Assembly: GCA_964449075.1 (NCBI GenBank)
Contig: CAYVBJ010000003.1
Coordinates: 62,001 to 126,000 of the forward strand
Direction of reading: 5' to 3'
Length of the DNA: 64,000 bases
Origin: CAYVBJ01 sp964449075
GTDB lineage: Bacteria; Bacteroidota; Rhodothermia; Balneolales; Balneolaceae
Shown: piece after piece, positions 45,086 to 53,260 of the stretch
Position numbering within the stretch: the stretch's first letter is position 1
Layout: each line of letters starts with the position of its first letter
Translations under genes and position numbers: made by a program
The notes under the pieces: generated by a model
Database searches by the model: none
Told to the model about the DNA's origin: nothing
What the model saw: the letters and a program-made list of their open reading frames with translations, nothing else

Positions 45086-45655
45086 ATGAAAATGGTTCGA
45101 AATATACATATCCAGAGATGGATCCTGTTGGTGCTCTTGGCAGGATTTGCAGGGCAGTTTACATTATCACTTTCTGCGCCGGCTAAAAAAGCTTCTTTTG
45201 CAAGCTGGCTGAATTACAATGTTGTTTCCGGTGATGACTATCAAGAGCTTTTTCTGAAAAATGAAATAAAGATTCTTTCAAGTGAAGCCGATGATTTCAG
45301 CGGCCTGGTTCAGGTTGCTTCCCGTTTTGTACTTGAAAACAAAGATAAGTTTCAAATACCCCTGAATAGCCAAAACGGGGATGATCAAAAAAATAGCAAT
45401 AATATTAAATCCTGGTTAATTGATCAGTGGACTCAATTCCAAAAAAATATGTCTGGCCAGGACGCTTTAAAGTACGAAACCAATCATCTCTACCCCCGGT
45501 GGCTTAACCAGGCCTTTAATTTTGTTAAAAAGATTTTTACCGATCTTGCAGAAATTTTCTTCAACAGTACTAAAGAATCGCTGTTGCATGATATCACAAT
45601 CACTCAAATTTCGCCAATCCCCTTCTTAAGCGGCATATCTATAAATGCTCCTTAA
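45086..45655 (+). CDS. Exported protein of unknown function before secDF
   Basis: The 189-aa protein has an N-terminal signal or anchor (about 12-30, WILLVLLAGFAGQFTLSLSA). A polar, helix-rich body follows, with aromatic-rich segments SWLIDQWTQFQKNM and LYPRWLNQAFNFVKKIFTDLAEIFF. No family is recognised. It lies 42 bp after uvrA and 100 bp before secD, all on the plus strand. Confidence 0.6.
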   Translation: MKMVRNIHIQRWILLVLLAGFAGQFTLSLSAPAKKASFASWLNYNVVSGDDYQELFLKNEIKILSSEADDFSGLVQVASRFVLENKDKFQIPLNSQNGDDQKNSNNIKSWLIDQWTQFQKNMSGQDALKYETNHLYPRWLNQAFNFVKKIFTDLAEIFFNSTKESLLHDITITQISPIPFLSGISINAP

Positions 45656-45755
45656 TAAACTTTCTCTCTATCCAACTCTTTTCAACCAGGCTGATCATTG
45701 ATAAATCAGTCACTTTCTCAATTTTTTTAATTAATAACTCTATTTTATAATTACT

Positions 45756-47585
45756 ATGAAAGGACAAAATAACGGTTTTAAAATCGGTACAATTGTACTT
45801 TTTCTTGGCCTTACACTCTGGTACCTTTTCCCTACAGTTCAGTTAATGCTGGAACAAAATTACATGGAAAGCATGACCGAGTCGGAGCGTGCACAGTACG
45901 TGGAGGAAAACCGGGAAAAAATGCAAAGCTTAAAAGACAGGGCTTTGTCACTGGGCCTTGACCTTCAGGGCGGAATGTATGTAACACTTGAAGTGGGAAC
46001 CCGGCAATTACTGGAAGAACTTGCCGGAGACCTTGCTGATGAAACTCTTCGTGAATCTCTGAAGGTTGCAGAAGAACGGGCATTTGAAGAGCGGACAGAT
46101 TTTGTTTCTGAATTTATAGCAGAGTTTGAATCCAGAGATCCCGATGCACGACTCAGCAGATATTACCGGTCGGATGATGAAAATATTACCCGGCGTTCAA
46201 CCAATGCTGAGGTAGAAGAGTATCTTAGAAATCAGCGTGATTCGGCCGTTAACAGGGCTATTGAAATTATCAGAACGAGGGTTGACAGGTTTGGAGTAAC
46301 AGAACCCTCCATTCTAAAGCAGGGAAATAACCGTATTGTAGTAGAACTCCCCGGTGTGGATGACGAAGAGAGAGTCCGCAACCTTTTGAAAGGGACAGCT
46401 CGACTGGAGTTCAGAATGACGGCAGAACCTGAGGAGATAAACAGTGCCAAAGAACGAATCTTTAGTTACTATGATCAGACTACAGATACCGCCATGGCAG
46501 ATACAATGGAGGCATCAGAAACAGAGCCACAAAATCCTCTGCTTGAAGCTCTGAATCCGCAGGGCAGAAATCAATATGTATTCGGGTATGCCTCGGGGGT
46601 TGATACTGCCAGGGTGAATGAGCTTATGGCCCGTGAAGAAGTTCAGCAGCTGATTCCTCGTAATACTACCTTTCTTTGGTCTGCCAATGCATTTGCTGAA
46701 GACCAGGGGTTTGAATTTTTTGAGTTAATCGGTGTACGGAGTCAGATTGAGCTTACCGGGGATGTAATATCAGAAGCAAGAGTTGCTTTTGATCCAACCA
46801 CTAACCGGCCTGAAGTCTCTATGACAATGAACAGTGAAGGCGCTCGAATCTGGGCAAGACTGACAGGGGCAAACATCGGTAAACCGGTGGCTATTGTCCT
46901 GGATGGATACGTATTCTCCTACCCGACTGTACAGACAAAAATCAATAACGGGCGCTCTTCAATCACGGGACTGGATGGCGTAAGAGAAGCCGAAGATCTT
47001 GTAAATATTTTGCTCTCAGGTGCACTGCCTGCACCGCTCGATATTATACAGGAACGAACTGTAGGGGCAACTCTCGGTGAAGCATCTATCCAGGCCGGAT
47101 TTTATTCCACCCTGTTCGGATTAATTGTAGTTGCAATGTTTATGATCGCATACTACAGAACAGGCGGAGGAATTGCCGACCTTGCATTGATTTTAAATAT
47201 AATTTTTATACTTGGTATACTGGCTGCCTTCAAAGCAACACTTACACTGCCCGGAATCGCCGGTATCGTACTCACAATCGGTATGGCTGTTGATGCCAAC
47301 GTATTGATTTTTGACCGGATCAGAGAGGAAATGAGAGGTGGCAAAACATTGCGAGCTGCAATTGATAACGGCTATTCGAATGCAATGAGTGCCATTGTTG
47401 ATGCAAATGTTACAACATTTTTTGTGGCTGTTATCCTCTATAGTTTCGGAGTAGGTCCGATTAAAGGATTTGCCGTAACACTGATGGCCGGAATTGCAGC
47501 TTCGCTATTCAGCGCTATTGTTATCACCCGGGTTATTATTGACTACCTGACCCGTGAAAAAACAGCTGAAGTAAGCTTCGGTTAA
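45756..47585 (+). CDS. secD: Protein translocase subunit SecD
   Basis: The 609-aa protein has one N-terminal TM (about 9-28) and a large periplasmic domain with LGLDLQGGMYVTLEV near its start. It has five C-terminal TM helices containing IAGIVLTIGMAVDANVLIFDRIREE, which is diagnostic of SecD/SecF. It uses proton motive force to pull secreted proteins out of the SecYEG channel. secF follows after 34 bp as a separate gene. Confidence 0.96.
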   Translation: MKGQNNGFKIGTIVLFLGLTLWYLFPTVQLMLEQNYMESMTESERAQYVEENREKMQSLKDRALSLGLDLQGGMYVTLEVGTRQLLEELAGDLADETLRESLKVAEERAFEERTDFVSEFIAEFESRDPDARLSRYYRSDDENITRRSTNAEVEEYLRNQRDSAVNRAIEIIRTRVDRFGVTEPSILKQGNNRIVVELPGVDDEERVRNLLKGTARLEFRMTAEPEEINSAKERIFSYYDQTTDTAMADTMEASETEPQNPLLEALNPQGRNQYVFGYASGVDTARVNELMAREEVQQLIPRNTTFLWSANAFAEDQGFEFFELIGVRSQIELTGDVISEARVAFDPTTNRPEVSMTMNSEGARIWARLTGANIGKPVAIVLDGYVFSYPTVQTKINNGRSSITGLDGVREAEDLVNILLSGALPAPLDIIQERTVGATLGEASIQAGFYSTLFGLIVVAMFMIAYYRTGGGIADLALILNIIFILGILAAFKATLTLPGIAGIVLTIGMAVDANVLIFDRIREEMRGGKTLRAAIDNGYSNAMSAIVDANVTTFFVAVILYSFGVGPIKGFAVTLMAGIAASLFSAIVITRVIIDYLTREKTAEVSFG

Positions 47586-47619
47586 TCAATAATTACAAAC
47601 ATTTTAAAGACACATAATT

Positions 47620-48540
47620 ATGAGATGGTTTGAAACTCCAAGTTTTGATTTTATACGGGCACACAATATTGCCTACTTTTTCTCCGGTACTTTAATTATC
47701 GGATCACTGATTGCCATTTTTGGCATGGGGCTTAACTACGGAATCGATTTCAGAGGCGGTAAAGAGTTCGTACTCGAATTTCAGGAACCCGTTGATGTAG
47801 TACAGGTCAGATCTGTTCTCGCTGACCCTTTAGGTACAGCACCAGAAGTAAAGAAATTCGGATCCGACCGGGATCTCCTGATTCGTACGGATGCCGAAGG
47901 TGAAATCAGTGAAGTACAGTCTACCTTGCTGGCCTCACTCTCCGAAAATTTTCCGGGTAATTCTGCAACAGTTATCAAAACAGATATTGTAGGGCCCCGG
48001 TTTGCTGAAGATCTGAAAATTGCAGCTATGAACTCTATTATATTCGCAGTTGCTGTTGTTTTTATCTACATTTTGATCAGGTTTAAAGGATGGTATTACT
48101 CCGCGGGTGCAGTTGCAGCCCTGGTTCATGATGTAATTATTGTGCTTGGAATATTCACAGTAATGGGTGAAATTGCACCATTCAATGTGACCATTGACCA
48201 GGCCTTAATTGCAGCATTCCTGACCATTGTGGGATATTCACTGAATGATACCGTGGTAGTTTTTGACAGAATTCGTGAAAACTCTATTATATACAAAACA
48301 ATGGATTTCAGGGATATGATCAATAAAAGCCTGAATGATACACTAAGCCGAACAGTAATTACCTCAGTTACTACCTTGTTTGTAGTAACCGTGCTGTTTA
48401 TCTTCGGAGGAGAGGTATTAAAAGGATTTTCCTTTGCTCTGGTAATTGGAGTGATACTGGGTACATACAGTTCACTGTTTGTTGCAAGTTCATTAGTCGT
48501 AGAATTGGAAAAGCGGGCAATGAAGGCAAAATCCAAATAA
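47620..48540 (+). CDS. secF: Protein translocase subunit SecF
   Basis: The 306-aa protein has MGLNYGIDFRGGKEF after TM1 and IVGYSLNDTVVVFDRIREN in the membrane domain, the SecF counterpart of the SecD motif. Six TM helices are expected. It partners SecD upstream. Heavy protein export fits the sprA and lepB genes in this window. Confidence 0.96.
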   Translation: MRWFETPSFDFIRAHNIAYFFSGTLIIGSLIAIFGMGLNYGIDFRGGKEFVLEFQEPVDVVQVRSVLADPLGTAPEVKKFGSDRDLLIRTDAEGEISEVQSTLLASLSENFPGNSATVIKTDIVGPRFAEDLKIAAMNSIIFAVAVVFIYILIRFKGWYYSAGAVAALVHDVIIVLGIFTVMGEIAPFNVTIDQALIAAFLTIVGYSLNDTVVVFDRIRENSIIYKTMDFRDMINKSLNDTLSRTVITSVTTLFVVTVLFIFGGEVLKGFSFALVIGVILGTYSSLFVASSLVVELEKRAMKAKSK

Positions 48541-48578
48541 CAGTTACACAGTTACATTAACTTAAATCAACTAACTCT

Positions 48579-48926
48579 ATGAGCTTCGATATATCAGAAC
48601 GATACAACTGCGTTGTAATAGAATTGAAAGGAAATATCATGGGTGGCCCGGATGCGGTTAGCCTGAATGAGAAACTGCACGAACTGATTGAGCAGGGTAA
48701 AACCAATATTGTGGTTAACCTGAGTAAAGTTAAGTTTATGAATTCTTCAGGCCTGGGAATGCTTATAGGCGCTCTTACTACCATGAGGAAAGCAGGTGGT
48801 GATTTAAGAATTGCCAATGCAACTGACAAAATTGAGAGTCTGCTGGTTATCACAAAACTGATTACAGTATTTAAACACTACAAATCACTGGATGCAGCTA
48901 TCAAATCGTTTGAAGAAGAAGATTAA
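48579..48926 (+). CDS. STAS-domain anti-anti-sigma factor
   Basis: The 115-aa single-domain protein has VNLSKVKFMNSSGLGMLIGALTTMRKAGG; Ser57 in NSSGLG is the expected phosphorylation site of SpoIIAA/RsbV-type antagonists. It would bind or release an anti-sigma kinase depending on phosphorylation. No kinase or sigma factor is next to it. The 38-bp gap after secF allows co-transcription, and a terminator follows directly. Confidence 0.88.
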   Translation: MSFDISERYNCVVIELKGNIMGGPDAVSLNEKLHELIEQGKTNIVVNLSKVKFMNSSGLGMLIGALTTMRKAGGDLRIANATDKIESLLVITKLITVFKHYKSLDAAIKSFEEED

Positions 48927-48950
48927 ACTAACCTGAAATTTAAAACGGAC

Positions 48951-48978
48951 AGGAGGTGTTTTGCACCTCCTTTTTTTT
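48951..48978 (+). terminator. Intrinsic terminator after the STAS gene
   Basis: AGGAGGTG at 48951-48958 pairs with CACCTCCT at 48964-48971 across a 5-nt loop and runs into eight T residues. It lies inside an upstream extension of the purA frame, which helps rule out that longer start. Confidence 0.9.
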
Positions 48979-48985
48979 GGAATCT

Positions 48986-50263
48986 ATGGCAGTAAGAATA
49001 ATAATAGGTGCTCAGTGGGGTGATGAAGGCAAAGGAAAAATAGTAGATCTGCTAAGCTCAGATGTAGAGTTTGTTGTCAGATACCAGGGCGGTGCAAACG
49101 CCGGGCACACCATCAAATTTGATGATCAAAAAGTTGTGTTACATCTTGTACCCTCCGGAATTTTCAATGGCAAGGCATCTTGTGTGATTGGCAATGGCGT
49201 TGTGATCGATCCTGTAGCACTCCGGGAAGAGATCGAAACGATTGAGGATATGGGGATTGATCTGACAGACAGATTATTCATTAGTGAATCGGCTCATATA
49301 ATCCTTCACTATCACAAACTGCTCGATCAGCTAAAAGAAAAAAACCGTGGCGAAGATGCCATAGGAACAACAGGAAGAGGAATTGGTCCCGCCTACGTCA
49401 GCAAAATATCCCGGGTTGGCATACGAGCAGGCGACTTGCTAAATGAAACTGCACTGAAAAGGAAAATTGAAAGCAATCTCGCCGATATTAATGAGGCACT
49501 GATTCATATTTATAATGAAACACCCGTTGAGGTCGATTTTATATATAATGAAATCAGAGATTCCGTAAATCGTATCATACCTTACATTTGCAACTCAACC
49601 AATCTTCTGCATGATGCTCTCAAAAGCAGTAAATCTGTTCTGCTTGAAGGAGCCCAGGGAAGCCTGCTGGATGTAGACCATGGAACCTATCCATATGTAA
49701 CATCCTCATCGCCAACTGCCGGCGGAGCATGCACCGGGAGCGGAATTCCGCCTATGGCAATTAGCAATGTAACCGGAATCACCAAGGCTTACTGTACCAG
49801 GGTTGGCAACGGGCCATTCCCGACCGAACTTTTCGATGAAGATGGGGACAAACTGAGAAAAAACGGTCAGGAATTCGGAGCAACCACGGGCCGTCCCCGC
49901 CGTTGCGGCTGGCTCGACCTGGTAGCTTTAAAATATGCAGTTCGTCTCAACGGTATAAATGAACTTGCCCTGACCAAGATGGACGTTCTGGACAGTTTTA
50001 AGACAATTAAACTCTGCACAGCCTATAAAATTGACAATGAAATCACTGATATTTTCCCCAGCAGTATTGAGAAGCTTGAACAGATTGAACCAGTGTACAA
50101 ATCTTTTGATGGATGGAATAAAAATATCAATGAAATAGATTCTTTCGAAGATTTACCCCAAAAAGCACTGGAATATATTGATTTCATCGAATCTTATATC
50201 GGGGTCTCTTTTAAACTGGTGTCAACAGGCCCAAAACGATCCGAAACGATCCTGAGATCCTGA
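48986..50263 (+). CDS. purA: Adenylosuccinate synthetase
   Basis: The 425-aa enzyme joins IMP and aspartate using GTP, the committed step to AMP. Motifs are IIGAQWGDEGKGKIVD at the N-terminus, QGGANAGHTI, GTTGRGIGPAY and TGRPRRCGWLDL. The frame extends 10 codons upstream, through a terminator. The ATG at 48986 gives the standard MAVRIIIGAQWGDEG start and is used here. Confidence 0.97.
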   Translation: MAVRIIIGAQWGDEGKGKIVDLLSSDVEFVVRYQGGANAGHTIKFDDQKVVLHLVPSGIFNGKASCVIGNGVVIDPVALREEIETIEDMGIDLTDRLFISESAHIILHYHKLLDQLKEKNRGEDAIGTTGRGIGPAYVSKISRVGIRAGDLLNETALKRKIESNLADINEALIHIYNETPVEVDFIYNEIRDSVNRIIPYICNSTNLLHDALKSSKSVLLEGAQGSLLDVDHGTYPYVTSSSPTAGGACTGSGIPPMAISNVTGITKAYCTRVGNGPFPTELFDEDGDKLRKNGQEFGATTGRPRRCGWLDLVALKYAVRLNGINELALTKMDVLDSFKTIKLCTAYKIDNEITDIFPSSIEKLEQIEPVYKSFDGWNKNINEIDSFEDLPQKALEYIDFIESYIGVSFKLVSTGPKRSETILRS

Positions 50264-50300
50264 ATGAACCCGGCCTTAAATTTCATATCCAAAAAAATAT

Positions 50301-51416
50301 ATGAGTGAATCCGGCCATTTTATTATCACCTATCACATTACCGGTAATAGCCTTGAAGAAGCTGAAGACAAAGCCGGCAAACTCTGTGTAGAGCAAACTG
50401 TAGAAATGCCGGTTGAAGCTGTTCCCGGCCGAATTCAGACAGGATACTTATCCAAAATAGATTCCATTATTGAAATTGATGAAAATCGATTTGAACTAAT
50501 TGTAAAGTGTCCGCTACCTTCTGCCGGAACAGAAATTTCACAATTCATCAATATTGTTTATGGGAATATATCACTGACACCCGGAATAAAACTGATGAAT
50601 ATTGACTGGACCAGCCTGACTGATAATGTTCAGGGTCCAAATTTCGGCATTGCCGGCATACGTGAAAACCTGAATATTTTCGGCCGGGCTTTGAGCTGCA
50701 CAGCTTTAAAACCGATCGGGCTCACGACAAATGAACTGGCTGATCTCTGCTACAAATTTGCACTTAGCGGTTTAGATATTATCAAAGATGATCACGGGCT
50801 TTCGAACCAGGAATCATCCCCTTTTGAGGAACGGGTTGAAGCTTGCTGCCGTGCTGTTGATCGTGCAGCACAAAAAACCGGCAAAAAAACAGTCTACTAT
50901 CCAAATATTACGTCAGATTCAGAAGAAATTTTTGATCGATTTGAATTTGCTAAAAGGGAAGGCGCCGGAGGTGTTCTGATAGCCCCTCAAATCACGGGAC
51001 TCACCACAATGCATGCGCTTGCAAGGAGAAGAGAACTTCCGGTTATGGCACACCCCTCTTTCACCGGCAGCTATTTAATCAATTCGGAAAGTGGCATAGA
51101 TGCCGGGTTTTACTACGGTTCTTTCTGGAGGGCATTGGGTGCAGATTCGGTGATCTTCACCAATGCTCACGGGCGATTTAATTTCACTGAGAATGAAGTT
51201 CTATCGATAGCCCATCATGCACGTGATGAATCGCAGCCGTTCCAAACTTCTCTTCCAACTCCCGGCGGCGGCATTGATCGCAACAGTGTAAGAAAATGGC
51301 TTGATTTTTACGGAATTGATACTCTCTTTTTAATAGGAGGAAGTTTATATATCCATCCTGAAGGATTGCAAACCGCTGCAAGGGAATTTCAAAATAAACT
51401 TGAAAGCAATGACTGA
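50301..51416 (+). CDS. RuBisCO-like protein (form IV)
   Basis: The 371-aa protein has the RuBisCO large-subunit fold: a short N-terminal domain and a TIM barrel from about 130. The equivalent of Lys175 is Lys137 in LKPIGL, but the next catalytic Lys is Ile139. The carbamylated-Lys motif KDDE is KDDH at 162-165. His251 in HPSFTG may match His294. The phosphate-binding glycines GGG (322-324) and GGS (346-348) remain. The altered active-site residues argue against CO2 fixation. Its gene overlaps a cupin gene; an RLP-cupin pair in Rhodospirillum rubrum converts methylthioribulose 1-phosphate to deoxyxylulose 5-phosphate and methanethiol. Confidence 0.88.
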   Translation: MSESGHFIITYHITGNSLEEAEDKAGKLCVEQTVEMPVEAVPGRIQTGYLSKIDSIIEIDENRFELIVKCPLPSAGTEISQFINIVYGNISLTPGIKLMNIDWTSLTDNVQGPNFGIAGIRENLNIFGRALSCTALKPIGLTTNELADLCYKFALSGLDIIKDDHGLSNQESSPFEERVEACCRAVDRAAQKTGKKTVYYPNITSDSEEIFDRFEFAKREGAGGVLIAPQITGLTTMHALARRRELPVMAHPSFTGSYLINSESGIDAGFYYGSFWRALGADSVIFTNAHGRFNFTENEVLSIAHHARDESQPFQTSLPTPGGGIDRNSVRKWLDFYGIDTLFLIGGSLYIHPEGLQTAAREFQNKLESND

Positions 51417-51861
51417 TCAATCCCGGGTTATCAAAAACAAAAATTTTGAGTGGGAATCCGCTGAACGAAAAGTTTATAAAACAGACACGGATAATTTCAG
51501 GGATATCCACCGCTATTCTCTTTTGGGGGAAGCAGAAAAAGATCTCAACTTTCAAACCCGCTACTTTGAAATACAGCCGGGCGGATACTCCTCACTTGAA
51601 AAACACCGCCATCCCCATTCAGTAATTATTATCCGGGGCAAGGGATCTGTTATACTCGATAATCAAATTACGGGAGTTCAGTTGCACGACGTTGTCTATA
51701 TTTCGCCGGAAACCATCCACCAATTCCATGCTGACAAAAATGAAGCCCTGGGTTTTATCTGCGTTGTTGACCGGTACAGGGATAAGCCCGTTATACCGGA
51801 TGACGAGACAATAAACGAACAAATTATATCCAAAAAGGTTCGTGATAAGATCAGAAAATAG
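51409..51861 (+). CDS. Cupin-domain protein, possible methylthioxylulose 5-phosphate sulfurylase
   Basis: The 150-aa single cupin has metal site residues His66, His68 and perhaps His70 in EKHRHPHSV, with His104 in SPETIHQFH. The usual Glu of motif 1 is not obvious. The ATG at 51409 overlaps the RuBisCO-like gene by 8 bp, indicating coupled expression; a TTG at 51400 is an alternative start. By analogy with the R. rubrum pair it could cleave methanethiol from 1-methylthioxylulose 5-phosphate. That function is inference from context. Confidence 0.75.
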   Translation: MTDQSRVIKNKNFEWESAERKVYKTDTDNFRDIHRYSLLGEAEKDLNFQTRYFEIQPGGYSSLEKHRHPHSVIIIRGKGSVILDNQITGVQLHDVVYISPETIHQFHADKNEALGFICVVDRYRDKPVIPDDETINEQIISKKVRDKIRK

Positions 51862-51909
51862 ACTTGTTGAAAAAGTAACCTATTCCGAACAGCTCCAGTA
51901 AAACATTTC

Positions 51910-53079
51910 TTACTCTGTGGCCATCGATTCCGGGTACAGACCAGGCAGATAGTAGCCAATTGCTTTTGGCGGTATATTAAATTTCACCGGTGCCTTATGG
52001 TTTTCAGAAATCAATAGTTTTTCATCAAGCAGGCGGCTCAGCAATGATCTGGCTGTTCGTTCACCAAGGCCCGTAATTCGTTTTGCCTCACCGCGTGGCA
52101 GTGAGCCCCGAAGCATAACCTCGGTGAGAATATATTTTGCCTCCTCTCTAAGCGGTTCAGAGTCAGTCAGTATCTCCTTTGATCTCAATTCTGCATAACC
52201 GGCAATTCTTTTTTGAAGACGGCCGGTATCAAGCAGACCTTTCATGAACGCAATTTCTTTCAGGCAGGAGGTAACAAAAAACCTGCAGAATTCCCTGATT
52301 CCAAAATTATTCAAATCATTTTTTGCCAGACCTGTTTTGACTGAAAGATCAAGAGTACCGCGGTATTCATCTTTATTTCCGGATATCATCCTTGAAAGCG
52401 AAAACAGCCCCATTGCATCCAATCCTGTCAATTTGAAGAATGACATTGTATAAAACTGTGAAATAATATCAAATGCCTCCTGAACCGGTAGTATGAGCTG
52501 AAGGCGAGAGTGAGATGCAATTGAAGCAAGCAGACATTTCTCGCCGGTTATATTTTTAAAATCATACGCTTTGGCAAATTCTTTTACCGAATACTCCGGC
52601 TGAACACCGCTATATTCAGTATCATCCTCTGAAATCACTCCCGGAGTGATTCTCTTCGACCGGTAATTATTTGCAGGTTTGATTCTTAAAAACTCTTCAG
52701 GCACATGTGAATAAAATACACTGTGCATCCACTCAAGGTACTCCGGCGACGATATATTCAGGGATTCTTCCGTAAGAAGACGAATGTTGATCTGCTTCTG
52801 TGTATAAATATAGGAGTAACTCCATTCCTGAAGGGCTCTTTTACCCGGATTATCAGAAAAATCTTTCTTAGCAGCCTGCTCAATATCCATCGGACGAATA
52901 TGATGCCCGGCTACCAGGTTTGCATGATAAGCGGATACCCTTTGAATGATATCTGATACAGATCTGCGTGTCTCTTTTTTTAAAGTACTGCCCAGAGCTG
53001 TCGATTCCCTGAGAAACTCAATAAGAAGATCAGACAGTTCAGAATCAGCCGGAGGAAAAAATAGTGAATTTACTTTCAA
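51910..53079 (-). CDS. Fic-family protein with degenerate catalytic motif and winged-helix C-terminus
   Basis: The 389-aa protein follows the Fic family layout: an N-terminal helix SAYHANLVAGHHIRPMDIEQA, a Fic core, then LFSLSRMISGNKDEYRGTL, FCRFFVTSCLKEIAFMKGLLD and a C-terminal winged helix (about 312-372). The catalytic HPFxDGNGR is replaced at 197-205 by LPVQEAFDI: the catalytic His is Leu197 and the final Arg is Ile205. The inhibitory (S/T)xxxE(G/N) motif is also lost (ANLVAG, 53-58). It is probably not an AMPylase and may act as a DNA-binding or scaffold protein. The start is TTG. Confidence 0.75.
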   Translation of the reverse strand: MKVNSLFFPPADSELSDLLIEFLRESTALGSTLKKETRRSVSDIIQRVSAYHANLVAGHHIRPMDIEQAAKKDFSDNPGKRALQEWSYSYIYTQKQINIRLLTEESLNISSPEYLEWMHSVFYSHVPEEFLRIKPANNYRSKRITPGVISEDDTEYSGVQPEYSVKEFAKAYDFKNITGEKCLLASIASHSRLQLILPVQEAFDIISQFYTMSFFKLTGLDAMGLFSLSRMISGNKDEYRGTLDLSVKTGLAKNDLNNFGIREFCRFFVTSCLKEIAFMKGLLDTGRLQKRIAGYAELRSKEILTDSEPLREEAKYILTEVMLRGSLPRGEAKRITGLGERTARSLLSRLLDEKLLISENHKAPVKFNIPPKAIGYYLPGLYPESMATE

Positions 53080-53147
53080 TTTGATCTGAAATATATTTCG
53101 CTAGTAAATGCCGGTTAATTTACCAGACTTATAAGATTTTATTTATT

Positions 53148-53167
53148 TGATAATAAATGAATTATCA
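53148..53167. repeat. 20-bp palindrome upstream of the Fic-like gene
   Basis: TGATAAT at 53148-53154 and ATTATCA at 53161-53167 flank a 6-nt spacer, about 70 bp upstream of the Fic-like start. It is AT-rich and could be an operator for a DNA-binding protein, possibly the Fic-like protein's own winged helix. This is speculative. Confidence 0.3.
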
Positions 53168-53260
53168 TTATATAACAAAAAATTATTTCGAAATTTTGCC
53201 GGTATTTTTTCCGGTTAATTTTCCATTTTATTCAGGATCTGAGGCGTGGGTTTCATTCCA

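Noticed and set aside
48956..48985. Ten-codon N-terminal extension of PurA
   Set aside because: It overlaps an intrinsic terminator, and family alignment places the start at 48986.
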